Shown here one piece after another: positions 10,496 to 18,011 of a DNA stretch of 64,000 nucleotides. Numbering within the stretch: the first letter of the stretch is position 1; every line of letters begins with the position of its first letter. The notes beneath the pieces were generated by a model. It was given only the letters and a program-made list of their open reading frames with translations, did not search any database and was not told where the DNA came from. The stretch is from positions 1,261,048 to 1,325,047 of the forward strand of contig NZ_JAFKCU010000001.1 in assembly GCF_017254845.1 (NCBI RefSeq), read 5' to 3'. The translations under genes were made by a program, and so were the position numbers. The stretch comes from Algoriphagus pacificus (GTDB lineage: Bacteria; Bacteroidota; Bacteroidia; Cytophagales; Cyclobacteriaceae).

Positions 10496-11629
10496 TTATT
10501 CTTCTATTGGTTTTAAGATTGCCCTTTTTATATATTTTTCGTCGTGTTTCATCAAGCTTCCTTCATAGAAGTAGAGAGTGTCATTGACTACTCCTACGAA
10601 TTTGCCTATGTCCAGAATATTTTTTGGATTTGATGTTTCGAACCATTCATAATTGATTTTATCGAAAGTAAATAAGTGAGAAAGAATTTTATTGTTAGGA
10701 GCTTCCTCATTATTGCTCATCCAAGTGGTTATAATAATAAAGTTTTTATTTTCATAGATTGTATTGAAATAATGGCTTCTAGGTACAGCAATATCGAGAC
10801 CTTTTCCAGATTCAAAAATCTCTTGAAAGGAAATGATTGTCTCGGAAGACTTAGGAGAATAATCAAAAATATTGCTAGGTGGTAAGGGGATTTCTTCAAT
10901 AAGCTTAAATGGGTTGGATTGGTTGTATCTTCGGATTATTTGCTCTTGGGGAAAAGAAAGGATAAGGCTTTGATCATATTTGGCTGAGACTAAATATTCA
11001 ATTGGACTTAGTGAGCCATTTACTTCTTTTAGTTCTTTAGGAAATTCCAAGAAAGAGTCTATGACCACTCCGTCCTCATTAAAAAAGAAAACTTGATCAC
11101 CACTTTTTCTGAAGTAATCTGGATGATAATTGTCGTAAATAGCAGATTCCAATTCAATAATATAGCCATCTGAATTTTTTAAAAACTTCGATCCTGCTAA
11201 CTTAATTCTCTTATCACTAGGGATATTAAGTTTTACCTTGTCAAGAAATTGTTGTCTTTGAGCATCAAAAATTAGTATTGATTCACTTCTTTTATCAAGT
11301 ATATATAATTTAGGGTATTCAGATACATCAAAAGAAGATGGGAGAAAAGGCGCAATTGGGAAATCTTTACTTGCAATTTGAGCTATTTGCTTACCGCTAA
11401 TCTGAATTATACTTATCGCAGGTGTTCTAATAGAAGAAATTGCGATAAGACTATCTCCTATCATTTTAACATGATGCAAACTATTTGTGAAGAAGGAATT
11501 TTCCTCTACCATTAGTGAGTCAACGATGACCAGATCCACTTGATTTGGGTAAGCGCTCTTTTCTTCTGAAGCTGTGCAAGCAATTAAAGAAAAGAACGCT
11601 ATTGAAAATAAATAACGCGTTATCATCAT
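10496..11629 (-). CDS. Lipoprotein, probable six-bladed beta-propeller (DUF4221-like)
   Basis: A 377-residue lipoprotein: MMITRYLFSIAFFSLIAC, cysteine at residue 18. The remainder is made of repeated hydrophobic strands with turns such as GDSLIAISSI, YPKLYILDKRSESILIFDA, SDGYIIELESA, GDQVFFFNEDG and NKNFIIITTWMS. This is the pattern of 6-bladed beta-propeller/DUF4221-type Bacteroidota proteins. It lies nine bases after a 64-residue six-cysteine secreted peptide on the same strand, so the two form an operon with the peptide first. Related pairs of a short peptide and a propeller protein (NVEALA type) are known in Bacteroides; whether this is homologous is inference. Role unknown; sensing or binding the peptide at the cell surface is possible. 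Confidence 0.7.
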   Translation of the reverse strand: MMITRYLFSIAFFSLIACTASEEKSAYPNQVDLVIVDSLMVEENSFFTNSLHHVKMIGDSLIAISSIRTPAISIIQISGKQIAQIASKDFPIAPFLPSSFDVSEYPKLYILDKRSESILIFDAQRQQFLDKVKLNIPSDKRIKLAGSKFLKNSDGYIIELESAIYDNYHPDYFRKSGDQVFFFNEDGVVIDSFLEFPKELKEVNGSLSPIEYLVSAKYDQSLILSFPQEQIIRRYNQSNPFKLIEEIPLPPSNIFDYSPKSSETIISFQEIFESGKGLDIAVPRSHYFNTIYENKNFIIITTWMSNNEEAPNNKILSHLFTFDKINYEWFETSNPKNILDIGKFVGVVNDTLYFYEGSLMKHDEKYIKRAILKPIEE

Positions 11630-11638
11630 TTAATTTAC

Positions 11639-11833
11639 TTAAACATCACACTCTATTTGTGTTGTTCCACCTGGACATCTCCAAGCGATGCATTCGCCGC
11701 AGTCTGCATAATCACATCCCCATTCATCACTAAAATGTACGCAGTCTCCACTTGCCTTTACCGGCTGCACTACTGCAAAGCTACCCAGAACCATACCTAG
11801 TACGGCCAAGGCTAAAAACATCGTTTTTTTCAT
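11639..11833 (-). CDS. Secreted six-cysteine mini-protein
   Basis: 64 residues. Residues 1-27 form a classical signal peptide (MKKTMFLALAVLGMVLGSF...PVKA), probably cut after VKA-27 or nearby. The mature part of about 37 residues holds six cysteines at positions 31, 40, 45, 48, 53 and 62 (C-x8-C-x4-C-x2-C-x4-C-x8-C), a symmetric spacing suggesting three disulfides. It also carries many acidic residues and two tryptophans. It precedes the propeller lipoprotein by nine bases. The upstream region has perfect palindromes (11867-11876, 11901-11912) and a G8 tract. NVEALA-type and bacteriocin-like peptides are the nearest analogies, but no family is established. Confidence 0.7.
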   Translation of the reverse strand: MKKTMFLALAVLGMVLGSFAVVQPVKASGDCVHFSDEWGCDYADCGECIAWRCPGGTTQIECDV

Positions 11834-11900
11834 TTGAAATTAAGTTAAAATTAAAGAACTATTAAAAAGCTAGCTTACATTAAATCTAGTTGAAAATTTT

Positions 11901-11912
11901 GAAACTAGTTTC
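11901..11912. promoter_or_regulatory. Perfect palindrome upstream of the cysteine peptide (operator candidate)
   Basis: GAAACTAGTTTC is a 12-base perfect palindrome. A further half-site TCTAGTTGAAA lies just before it (11885-11895) and a second palindrome AAGCTAGCTT at 11867-11876. All lie 34-79 bases upstream of the peptide ATG, where a regulator would bind. No bound protein is known. Confidence 0.35.
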
Positions 11913-12058
11913 ATCGACAACCTAAATCCAATCGACTTTGTGATTGACGGTTAATTTCAATGGGGGGGGTAAAAATTTAGTTTGAGATGATTTAATATTT
12001 GCTTTGGTGAAGTTTTGATTGTTTGATTAGTACTTAGAAGAGGTGTTCAGGATGATTA

Positions 12059-12066
12059 TAGTTTTG
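12059..12066 (+). promoter_or_regulatory. Possible -7 element of the GH16-like gene
   Basis: TAGTTTTG fits TAnnTTTG and ends 14 bases before the ATG at 12081, implying an extremely short leader. No good -33 TTG at standard distance was seen. Confidence 0.35.
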
Positions 12067-12080
12067 TACTATATTCGATT

Positions 12081-12971
12081 ATGAAATTTCTCCTTTTTCT
12101 CCTTCTTACTGCGACAGTTTTTTTTGTGAAAAGTGATTCTCATAAGTACCATAAGTCCTTTCACGAGGATTTTTCGAAATCAAAATCCAAGTATTTTTAT
12201 TATGGTTCCACCGGGACAAAATCCGATTTTAAGTTTAAAATGGGAGTAGAATCTTCAACTGAGCCAAATTCTAAAATTCTTTCCTTTAAGCTAGATCCTT
12301 TGGACAAAGCAGGGCCAGGAAAAGGTCCAGAGATAATTTCAAAGAAATTCACACATTTCGGGACTTATTCCACTCGCTTAAAAGTGCCCGATGTAAAAGA
12401 AGAACAACCCAATGTCGGGGCTGTTGTGGGCTACTTTACCTATCATGAAGATGATCAAGAAGGGTTGAGCGAAATAGACTTTGAATGGCTAATTGCGGAT
12501 CCTAGGATAATTTACGTTGGAACCTGGACAGGAGAGCATGGGAAGCTTCAGCGCATCGGGAGGATAATTAATTTGGCCAAAGGAGAAATCATTGAGACGA
12601 TTTCCAAGATCAATTATGATGGTGAGCCAACTTCATTAGAAGGATTACAAAACATGCCTGAAATGATCCCAGCAATTGAGAATTATGACGCTTCCGCTCA
12701 GTTTTATACCTATGGTTTTGATTGGGAAAGTGATCGGATGAGATGGTGGATGATCCATCCGGAAACAGCAGATACGGTTATACTTTGGGATTACCAAGGT
12801 TCCAAACTAGGGATCCCACAACATGCCTCGAAGTACCGAATGAACTTTTGGCATACGCAAGATTGGGCTGTCGAAGGGAATCCCAATTCGCTAGAGAAAC
12901 CGAATTACCCATTTGAGTTAGAAGTTGATTGGATGGAATACCAACCCAAAAGAGATTCCAAGAATCCTTAG
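12081..12971 (+). CDS. Exported GH16-like glycoside hydrolase
   Basis: A 296-residue protein with a signal peptide (MKFLLFLLLTATVFFVKS). The central GLSEIDFEWL supplies the GH16 catalytic signature E-[IL]-D-x-E: nucleophile and acid/base glutamates, with the middle aspartate. The flanking strands fit the beta-jelly roll: FGTYSTRLKVP before it, FYTYGFDWESDRMRWWM after it, then KYRMNFWHTQDW and the C-terminal LEVDWMEYQP. GH16 enzymes cut beta-1,3(4)-glucans, agar, carrageenan or similar galactans; the substrate cannot be told. No SusC/D genes adjoin it, so it is not in a recognisable polysaccharide locus. The last visible feature is the family strand, so no sorting domain is present. Confidence 0.75.
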   Translation: MKFLLFLLLTATVFFVKSDSHKYHKSFHEDFSKSKSKYFYYGSTGTKSDFKFKMGVESSTEPNSKILSFKLDPLDKAGPGKGPEIISKKFTHFGTYSTRLKVPDVKEEQPNVGAVVGYFTYHEDDQEGLSEIDFEWLIADPRIIYVGTWTGEHGKLQRIGRIINLAKGEIIETISKINYDGEPTSLEGLQNMPEMIPAIENYDASAQFYTYGFDWESDRMRWWMIHPETADTVILWDYQGSKLGIPQHASKYRMNFWHTQDWAVEGNPNSLEKPNYPFELEVDWMEYQPKRDSKNP

Positions 12972-13052
12972 AGAAATTTGAAATTGTGATTTATCTGGAA
13001 GGTTCTACTAAGGTGAATTTTTGGCTTTTACATTTATTTTTTAGCCATAATA

Positions 13053-13081
13053 TTGTTTCTAAACAATAATCCATACCTTTG
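13053..13081 (+). promoter_or_regulatory. rpsU promoter
   Basis: TTG at 13053-13055, 18-base spacer, TACCTTTG at 13074-13081. The predicted start near 13088 leaves a leader of about 19 bases consisting almost wholly of the Shine-Dalgarno sequence. Confidence 0.75.
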
Positions 13082-13089
13082 CAGTCGCG

Positions 13090-13099
13090 AAAGGAGGTG
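13090..13099 (+). promoter_or_regulatory. Strong Shine-Dalgarno of rpsU
   Basis: AAAGGAGGTG, a ten-base complement to the 16S rRNA 3' end, nine bases before the ATG at 13107. Other genes here lack such a site. Bacteroidota ribosomes hide their anti-Shine-Dalgarno with bS21 and partners, and rpsU is the known exception, consistent with autogenous control by bS21. Confidence 0.85.
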
Positions 13100-13106
13100 T
13101 ATAAAT

Positions 13107-13301
13107 ATGATCGTAGTAAACGTAAAAGAGAACGAATCTATCGAGAAAGCGCTTAAGCGTTTTAAAAAGAAGTTTGACAAGACAGGTGCTGTCAGAGAAC
13201 TAAGAGCTAGACAAGCGTTCACAAAACCTTCTGTTAAAAGAAGAGCACAGGTCATCAAAGCGGCTTATAAGCAGAAACTTCAAGAGGAAGCTAATAAGTA
13301 A
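13107..13301 (+). CDS. rpsU: 30S ribosomal protein bS21
   Basis: A 64-residue small-subunit protein at the mRNA exit platform. The sequence (MIVVNVKENESIEKALKRFKKK..., VRELRARQAF, KPSVKRRAQVIKAAYKQK) is unmistakable bS21. The ATG at 13107 was chosen because it follows a perfect Shine-Dalgarno and matches the family N terminus; the longer frame from 13053 reads through promoter sequence. It is monocistronic, with its own promoter and a UUCG terminator. Structural studies of Flavobacterium ribosomes show bS21 helps cover the anti-Shine-Dalgarno, so free ribosomes lacking bS21 would preferentially translate this mRNA. Confidence 0.97.
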   Translation: MIVVNVKENESIEKALKRFKKKFDKTGAVRELRARQAFTKPSVKRRAQVIKAAYKQKLQEEANK

Positions 13302-13323
13302 TCGTTTTTGACTAAATGATATT

Positions 13324-13356
13324 AGCGCATTTACTTCGGTAAGTGCGCTTTTTTTT
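13324..13356 (+). terminator. rpsU terminator with UUCG tetraloop
   Basis: AGCGCATTTAC (13324-13334), loop TTCG, GTAAGTGCGCT (13339-13349), then eight T. Eleven pairs with one G-U; a C(UUCG)G tetraloop is exceptionally stable. Confidence 0.93.
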
Positions 13357-13418
13357 GTGCCATATGTTACTTTATTTCCATGATTTTTGCTGTACATTAT
13401 CTATTGTAAATTCAATAG

Positions 13419-14303
13419 ATGCTAGACTCTTTTATCAATTACCTAGAATTCGAGAAAAAATCCAGTACCCATACTGTGCTGGCTTATCAAAAAGACTTGG
13501 AGCAATTCCAGGAATTTATTTTGACTTCATTTGAAAAAGAGGACATAGCAACTGCAGATCATTCCGAAATACGGGCTTGGGTCATTGACTTGGTGGAGAA
13601 CGAGCTGAGTACCACTACAGTTAACCGTAAAATCGCCACCCTGAGGTCATTTTATAAGTTTCTGCTTAGATCCAGGGTGATTTCAAAAGACCCGACTTAC
13701 AAGTTAAAATCCCTTAAAAACCCGAAAAAACTTCCTGAATTTTTACAGGAAAACACCATTAGTTCCGTTTTAGAAGAAAGTGTTTACGAAGACAATTTTG
13801 AAGGTCAGCGGGATCGGATGGTGATGGAGTTTTTGTACCTGACTGGGGTACGTCTTTCAGAATTGACAGGATTAAAATGGGAGAATATCAATCTCCAGGA
13901 AGCAGTGGTCAAAGTATTAGGAAAGCGAAAAAAGGAAAGAATAATACCTCTTACAAAGGGGCTTGTCCGAAATATCATTTTGTATAAAAAAGTATTTGAG
14001 GAAAGGTTTTCAAAAGTTACTCAAAGTGACTATTTTATTGTTACAAATCACGGAAAGCCAAGTTACCCTATGATGATATACCGTGTAGTCAGACATTATC
14101 TGGACCTTTTTGCACAGACTTCCAAGCGCAGCCCTCACATCCTGCGACATACTTTTGCGACTCATCTATTAAATAAGGGGGCTGATCTAAATGCTGTAAA
14201 AGATTTATTAGGGCATGCCAACCTCGCGGCAACGCAGGTTTACACCCACAACTCACTAGAAAAACTCAAGGCTGTGTTTGAACAGGCACATCCTAAAGCG
14301 TAA
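13419..14303 (+). CDS. xerC: Xer-type tyrosine recombinase
   Basis: A site-specific recombinase that resolves chromosome dimers at dif. The 294-residue length is typical of XerC/XerD, and it has the N-terminal SAM-like core-binding domain (residues 1-85). Catalytic residues are visible: R145 (TGVRLSEL), the beta-hairpin K169 (LGKRKKERIIPL), H240 and R243 (PHILRHTFATHLL), H266 (LLGHANL) and nucleophile Y275 (ATQVYTH). It is followed by hpf 23 bases later. Housekeeping context (rpsU, hpf) and length argue against a mobile-element integrase. XerC versus XerD cannot be separated with certainty. Confidence 0.9.
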   Translation: MLDSFINYLEFEKKSSTHTVLAYQKDLEQFQEFILTSFEKEDIATADHSEIRAWVIDLVENELSTTTVNRKIATLRSFYKFLLRSRVISKDPTYKLKSLKNPKKLPEFLQENTISSVLEESVYEDNFEGQRDRMVMEFLYLTGVRLSELTGLKWENINLQEAVVKVLGKRKKERIIPLTKGLVRNIILYKKVFEERFSKVTQSDYFIVTNHGKPSYPMMIYRVVRHYLDLFAQTSKRSPHILRHTFATHLLNKGADLNAVKDLLGHANLAATQVYTHNSLEKLKAVFEQAHPKA

Positions 14304-14326
14304 ATAAATTATTGTTCAACCACTAA

Positions 14327-14644
14327 ATGCAAATCAATATGAAACTGCAGATGCACTCAATCCACTTCGATGCCGATCGTAAATTGATCGACTTTATTCA
14401 AAAGAAAGCAGACAAGTTGGACACCTATTATGATCGTATCATAGACGGTGAAGTTTTTATGAGGCTCGACAAAAATGACAACAACTCAAATAAGATTGTT
14501 GAAATTAAACTCAACGTGCCAGGAAAGCAGTTTTTTGCCAAACATCAAACTGATTCCTTTGAAGGGGCCGCTGACGAAGCAATAGAAGGATTAAGAAGAC
14601 AAATCAAAAAGCATAAAGAAAAGGTCGTTTTAGTAAGACAATAA
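14327..14644 (+). CDS. hpf: Ribosome hibernation promoting factor, short form
   Basis: A 105-residue HPF/RaiA-family protein that binds the decoding centre of idle 30S subunits. The N-terminal beta-alpha-beta pattern is visible: MKLQMHSIHFDADRKLIDFIQKKADKLDTYYDRI, then NKIVEIKLNVPGKQFFAKHQTDSFEGAADEAIEGLRRQIKKHKEK. It lacks the C-terminal dimerisation domain of long HPF, so it belongs to the short type. The start may be 14327 (MQINMKL) or 14339 (MKLQMHS); the latter fits the family better, but neither has a binding site. It follows xerC by 23 bases and ends in a strong terminator. Confidence 0.92.
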   Translation: MQINMKLQMHSIHFDADRKLIDFIQKKADKLDTYYDRIIDGEVFMRLDKNDNNSNKIVEIKLNVPGKQFFAKHQTDSFEGAADEAIEGLRRQIKKHKEKVVLVRQ

Positions 14645-14665
14645 GAAACCCTAAAATATTCTTTG

Positions 14666-14693
14666 AACCCTCGGAACTCCGAGGGTTTTTCTT
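14666..14693 (+). terminator. hpf terminator
   Basis: AACCCTCGG (14666-14674), loop AACT, CCGAGGGTT (14679-14687), then T-rich TTTCTTTTTC. It lies just before the GT39-like start at 14712. Confidence 0.9.
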
Positions 14694-14711
14694 TTTCTTG
14701 CAGACTTTTCC

Positions 14712-16220
14712 ATGAAGCCAAAAATTTCATATTCTGCTGCATTTTGGATAGCGAGTCTTGCTATCGCTCTGGCAAAAATTATTTTCCTGCTGCGTCCAGA
14801 AATTGACCTATTTACCGAAGAAGCACAATATTGGCTTTGGTCCAAAAATTTAGCTTGGCATTATTACTCCAAACCTCCTCTGGTTGCCTATCTCAATTTC
14901 TTGAGTACTTCAGTCTTTGGGATCAATGAATTTGCAGTGCGACTGATTCCAATCATTTTCGGAATGGGTACATCTTGGATTACGTTTCGATTTGGCTCGT
15001 ATCTACATGGCGAAAAAATCGGATTCTGGTCTGCTATGATCTTGCAAGCCATGCCTTTCTGGTGGATGATATCCACTTTTCATACGACGGATACGGCTTT
15101 GACATTCTTTTGGACAGCGACCTTCTACTTGCTTTTTAAAGCACTAAAAGAAAATAAAAAGCGATTCTGGGTATTTGCCGGGATCACAGCAGCAATTGGC
15201 TTAATGGCCAAAGCTGCCATGCTTTTGGTACTTCCTTTTCTGATTCTCTATTTAATTCAGGAAGGAAAGTTTGGCAGACGTTTGAAAAACTTGATTCTAT
15301 TCACCCTGCTCCTTAGTCTTGGCTTTATCCCAATATTGGTCTGGAATTTTCAAAATGACTTCATCACTTTCAAGCATTTGGCGAACCTTGCAGGAGCTGG
15401 AGAAGGTCAAAGTTCCGCTTTTTCAATAGGAAAGTCCTTAGAAAGTTTTGGCGGATATTTAGAAGGGCAATTGGCCATGGTTTCTGTTTTTTTATTGCCA
15501 TTGATTTTCGGCGCGATAAAGCAGGTATTCAAATTCAGAAGTCAGGAAAAATTCTATTTGATCCTTCCTGCCCTGTTGACTTTTTTCGGTTTCGGCTTCC
15601 TTAGCCTTTTCAAAGAAGCTCTCGTCAACTGGCCAGTTTTTACCTATGCTGGTTTGGCAATCTTAAGCAGTGCCTGGGTTGCAGAGCAAACTGATTTTTG
15701 GCGAAAAATGAGAAATTATGGAGTAGCAATTAGTCTGGGCCTCCCTCTTCTAATTCTCTTACCTGATATCACGTTTTTCAAATCCATTCCGCCTATTAAA
15801 AAAGGCGAAAAGCAGCTGTTCAAACGAATGTCTGGATATGATCCTTTGGCTGAAAGAGTCGAATTTTTGCAAGATAGCTTGCAACTGGATGAGGTGTTTA
15901 TTTTTTCAGAAACCTATCATATGGCTTCTGAGCTTTCTTTTTATTTAGAAGCCCATCCCCAAACGTACATGCTAAACATGGGAGCTAGAAAGAATCAATT
16001 TGATTTGTGGCCTGGCATGGAGCAATTTGTAGGGAAAGACAATACAGGAATTTTTGTCAGCTGGAATTATGATTCACCTGGGGAATTTGCCGAATTTGAT
16101 TCGTTGCTTTATGAGGAAAAATTCCAAGTTTATTTTAGAGGAGACTCCCTTAGAGCTGCGAAAATTCAAGTTTGGAAAAACCTGAAGGAATTCAATCCTT
16201 ATCAGCCTGAGACTTATTAA
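14712..16220 (+). CDS. GT39/ArnT-like membrane glycosyltransferase
   Basis: A 502-residue polytopic inner-membrane protein. It opens with a hydrophobic helix, then the first external loop LRPEIDLFTEEAQYWLWS, where D and E are the acidic catalytic/metal residues of the PMT/ArnT fold, followed by HYYSKPPLVAYL, another family hallmark. About ten further membrane helices follow, and a soluble C-terminal domain begins near residue 380 (FKRMSGYDPLAERVEFLQDSL). It would transfer a sugar from a polyprenyl-phosphate donor to a lipid or protein on the periplasmic face. It is convergent with a second GT39-like gene (two-base gap) and near a GT2 donor synthase. Acceptor unknown. Confidence 0.85.
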   Translation: MKPKISYSAAFWIASLAIALAKIIFLLRPEIDLFTEEAQYWLWSKNLAWHYYSKPPLVAYLNFLSTSVFGINEFAVRLIPIIFGMGTSWITFRFGSYLHGEKIGFWSAMILQAMPFWWMISTFHTTDTALTFFWTATFYLLFKALKENKKRFWVFAGITAAIGLMAKAAMLLVLPFLILYLIQEGKFGRRLKNLILFTLLLSLGFIPILVWNFQNDFITFKHLANLAGAGEGQSSAFSIGKSLESFGGYLEGQLAMVSVFLLPLIFGAIKQVFKFRSQEKFYLILPALLTFFGFGFLSLFKEALVNWPVFTYAGLAILSSAWVAEQTDFWRKMRNYGVAISLGLPLLILLPDITFFKSIPPIKKGEKQLFKRMSGYDPLAERVEFLQDSLQLDEVFIFSETYHMASELSFYLEAHPQTYMLNMGARKNQFDLWPGMEQFVGKDNTGIFVSWNYDSPGEFAEFDSLLYEEKFQVYFRGDSLRAAKIQVWKNLKEFNPYQPETY

Positions 16221-16221
16221 C

Positions 16222-17892
16222 CTACTTTTTTTTCAGCCAATAATAGATCTTCCCATTTTCTTGCAGGAGTGACTTAAAGTTTGGATCTCCAAGATTTTGA
16301 AGTAAAAACGGAATTCGCTTGGAATCCCAATTGACCGCAGCAGGAGACGCTACATAAGCTGCGGTATCCAGTTTTTCAAGGTATTTATCCTCAACTATCA
16401 AATGGCTAAACTTCTCAGCCTTTTGCTTAATCTGCTCATCGGTGATTGATTTTTCACCCGTTAAATCAGTCATGTAAAATTCCGTCCCCAGATAAACCCT
16501 TATTTTGCTACTGGTGTGAATGTTCCCAATAAAACCGATGGGTTCAGTTGAGTCGATTGAATTGGTTTTGACAAATTTAGCGAATTGTTCCCCTTGTTCC
16601 GGAAGAGAAATCTTAGCTGTTGCCGTGGAAAGTAGGAAGAATACCAAAAGGAAACCATACGATATGGCCTTTGGCAATTTGATTTTTTTGAGTGTGAGAG
16701 AAAGCAAATAAGCCCAAATAATTAATCCTGCGAGGAGTTGGATGTATATCCAAGCTGAACTTCCCAATTGAAAGTTTAAATAGAAGCCAAAAGCACCAAC
16801 GATAAAGGAAAGGATCAGGAAGAACCAAGAACTTATTTTGAGTCCGAGTTGGCGCCCTTCAAAATTACCTCGTACAAGAATCCAAGCCAAGAAAACTGCC
16901 AGAACCGGAGAAACAGGAAGTAAATAGCGTTCATAGAATTTGGTGGTCATCGCTCCCATTCCAAGGATTGCTAGCCCCCATAAAATCGCAAATCCAAAGA
17001 AAACCAAGTTTTCGCTTCGGACCTTTATGAGGCTTTCTTTAAGTTTTGGAAAGACCAATAATACCCAAGGAATAAAAACTGCCAGAAGAATGATGGTGGC
17101 CAAAAAACCATTTTTCAATATCAGAAGGTATCGTGAGGCAACTCGGCCACCCACTTGATCTTGCAAGAAGCTATCCAGATAAGTTGGACCATGAATGAGG
17201 TACATGGCGACAAACCAAAATAGGGCAATTACAATTGCTGGAATTAAAGAAGGAAGGTGGATAAATGTCTTAAAGGATACCCTTTTCCAAGGATTAGCTA
17301 ACAGATATAAAATTCCAATCCCTCCTAGGGCAACCGCGGGAAGACCTTTGACCTCAAAAGCAATTCCCAAACTTAAGTATAGAATCCAAAGGTATTTTTT
17401 TGGACTTTGGTCGCCATATCGAATCAATCCAGCAAAACCCACTGCACTCAAGGTCATAAAAAGTCCCAATAAGACATCTGGTATGGATCTAGTGGCTGCA
17501 AATATCAAAACCGGATTTGAAGCGATGATCAGCGCTGAAATACCTGCGATTTTTCTGTCCTCAAATAATACCTTGGCTAGCCAATAGCTAGCCCCAACAG
17601 TCAAAGCTCCAGCCAGTAAAAAGAAAATCCTTGAAGAAAAAGCACTGACTCCAAATAGCTTAAATCCCGCCAAAACTACCCAATAGGTTCCAATTGGTTT
17701 TCTGAATCTCAATTCATTATTTCCTAAATAAGTGGTTAGGTAGTCTCCATTTTGCAGCATTTTTACTGCAGCGTCCGTATAGTACATTTCATCAGGGAAA
17801 TGCATATGAAAGCTTAATGCAAAGGGAGCAACCAATGCAGTGAAGACTGCCATGACAACCCAAGGATTGATTTGGTATTCTTTTAAAGACAT
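16222..17892 (-). CDS. Second GT39/ArnT-like membrane glycosyltransferase
   Basis: A 556-residue polytopic membrane protein. The first periplasmic loop has MHFPDEMYYTDAAVKML, with the acidic D-E pair of the PMT/ArnT family, then FRKPIGTYWVVLAGFKLFG, matching the KPPL region. About eleven membrane helices precede a soluble C-terminal domain (from about residue 450, FIGNIHTSSKIRVYLG). ArnT-type enzymes use undecaprenyl- or dolichyl-phosphate sugars. It is divergent from a GT2 gene with 119 bases between, which probably share regulation, and convergent with the other GT39-like gene. Substrates cannot be inferred. Confidence 0.85.
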   Translation of the reverse strand: MSLKEYQINPWVVMAVFTALVAPFALSFHMHFPDEMYYTDAAVKMLQNGDYLTTYLGNNELRFRKPIGTYWVVLAGFKLFGVSAFSSRIFFLLAGALTVGASYWLAKVLFEDRKIAGISALIIASNPVLIFAATRSIPDVLLGLFMTLSAVGFAGLIRYGDQSPKKYLWILYLSLGIAFEVKGLPAVALGGIGILYLLANPWKRVSFKTFIHLPSLIPAIVIALFWFVAMYLIHGPTYLDSFLQDQVGGRVASRYLLILKNGFLATIILLAVFIPWVLLVFPKLKESLIKVRSENLVFFGFAILWGLAILGMGAMTTKFYERYLLPVSPVLAVFLAWILVRGNFEGRQLGLKISSWFFLILSFIVGAFGFYLNFQLGSSAWIYIQLLAGLIIWAYLLSLTLKKIKLPKAISYGFLLVFFLLSTATAKISLPEQGEQFAKFVKTNSIDSTEPIGFIGNIHTSSKIRVYLGTEFYMTDLTGEKSITDEQIKQKAEKFSHLIVEDKYLEKLDTAAYVASPAAVNWDSKRIPFLLQNLGDPNFKSLLQENGKIYYWLKKK

Positions 17893-17965
17893 CCTGCAAA
17901 GATAAGATGAATGAACCTTGTGTCACCAAATTTCCTTCTGCTTAGCAAAGCGAATCTGTGCTTTT

Positions 17966-17996
17966 TTGTCATAGGAAGGAATTTACCGTATTTTTG
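17966..17996 (+). promoter_or_regulatory. Promoter of the GT2/flippase pair
   Basis: TTG at 17966-17968, 20-base spacer, TATTTTTG at 17989-17996, 15 bases before the GT2 ATG at 18012. Confidence 0.65.
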
Positions 17997-18011
17997 CCCA
18001 AATTTTATAGC

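Noticed and set aside
13419-14303. Integrase of a mobile element
   Set aside because: Length, catalytic residues and housekeeping neighbours fit a chromosomal Xer recombinase; no att sites or cargo are adjacent.
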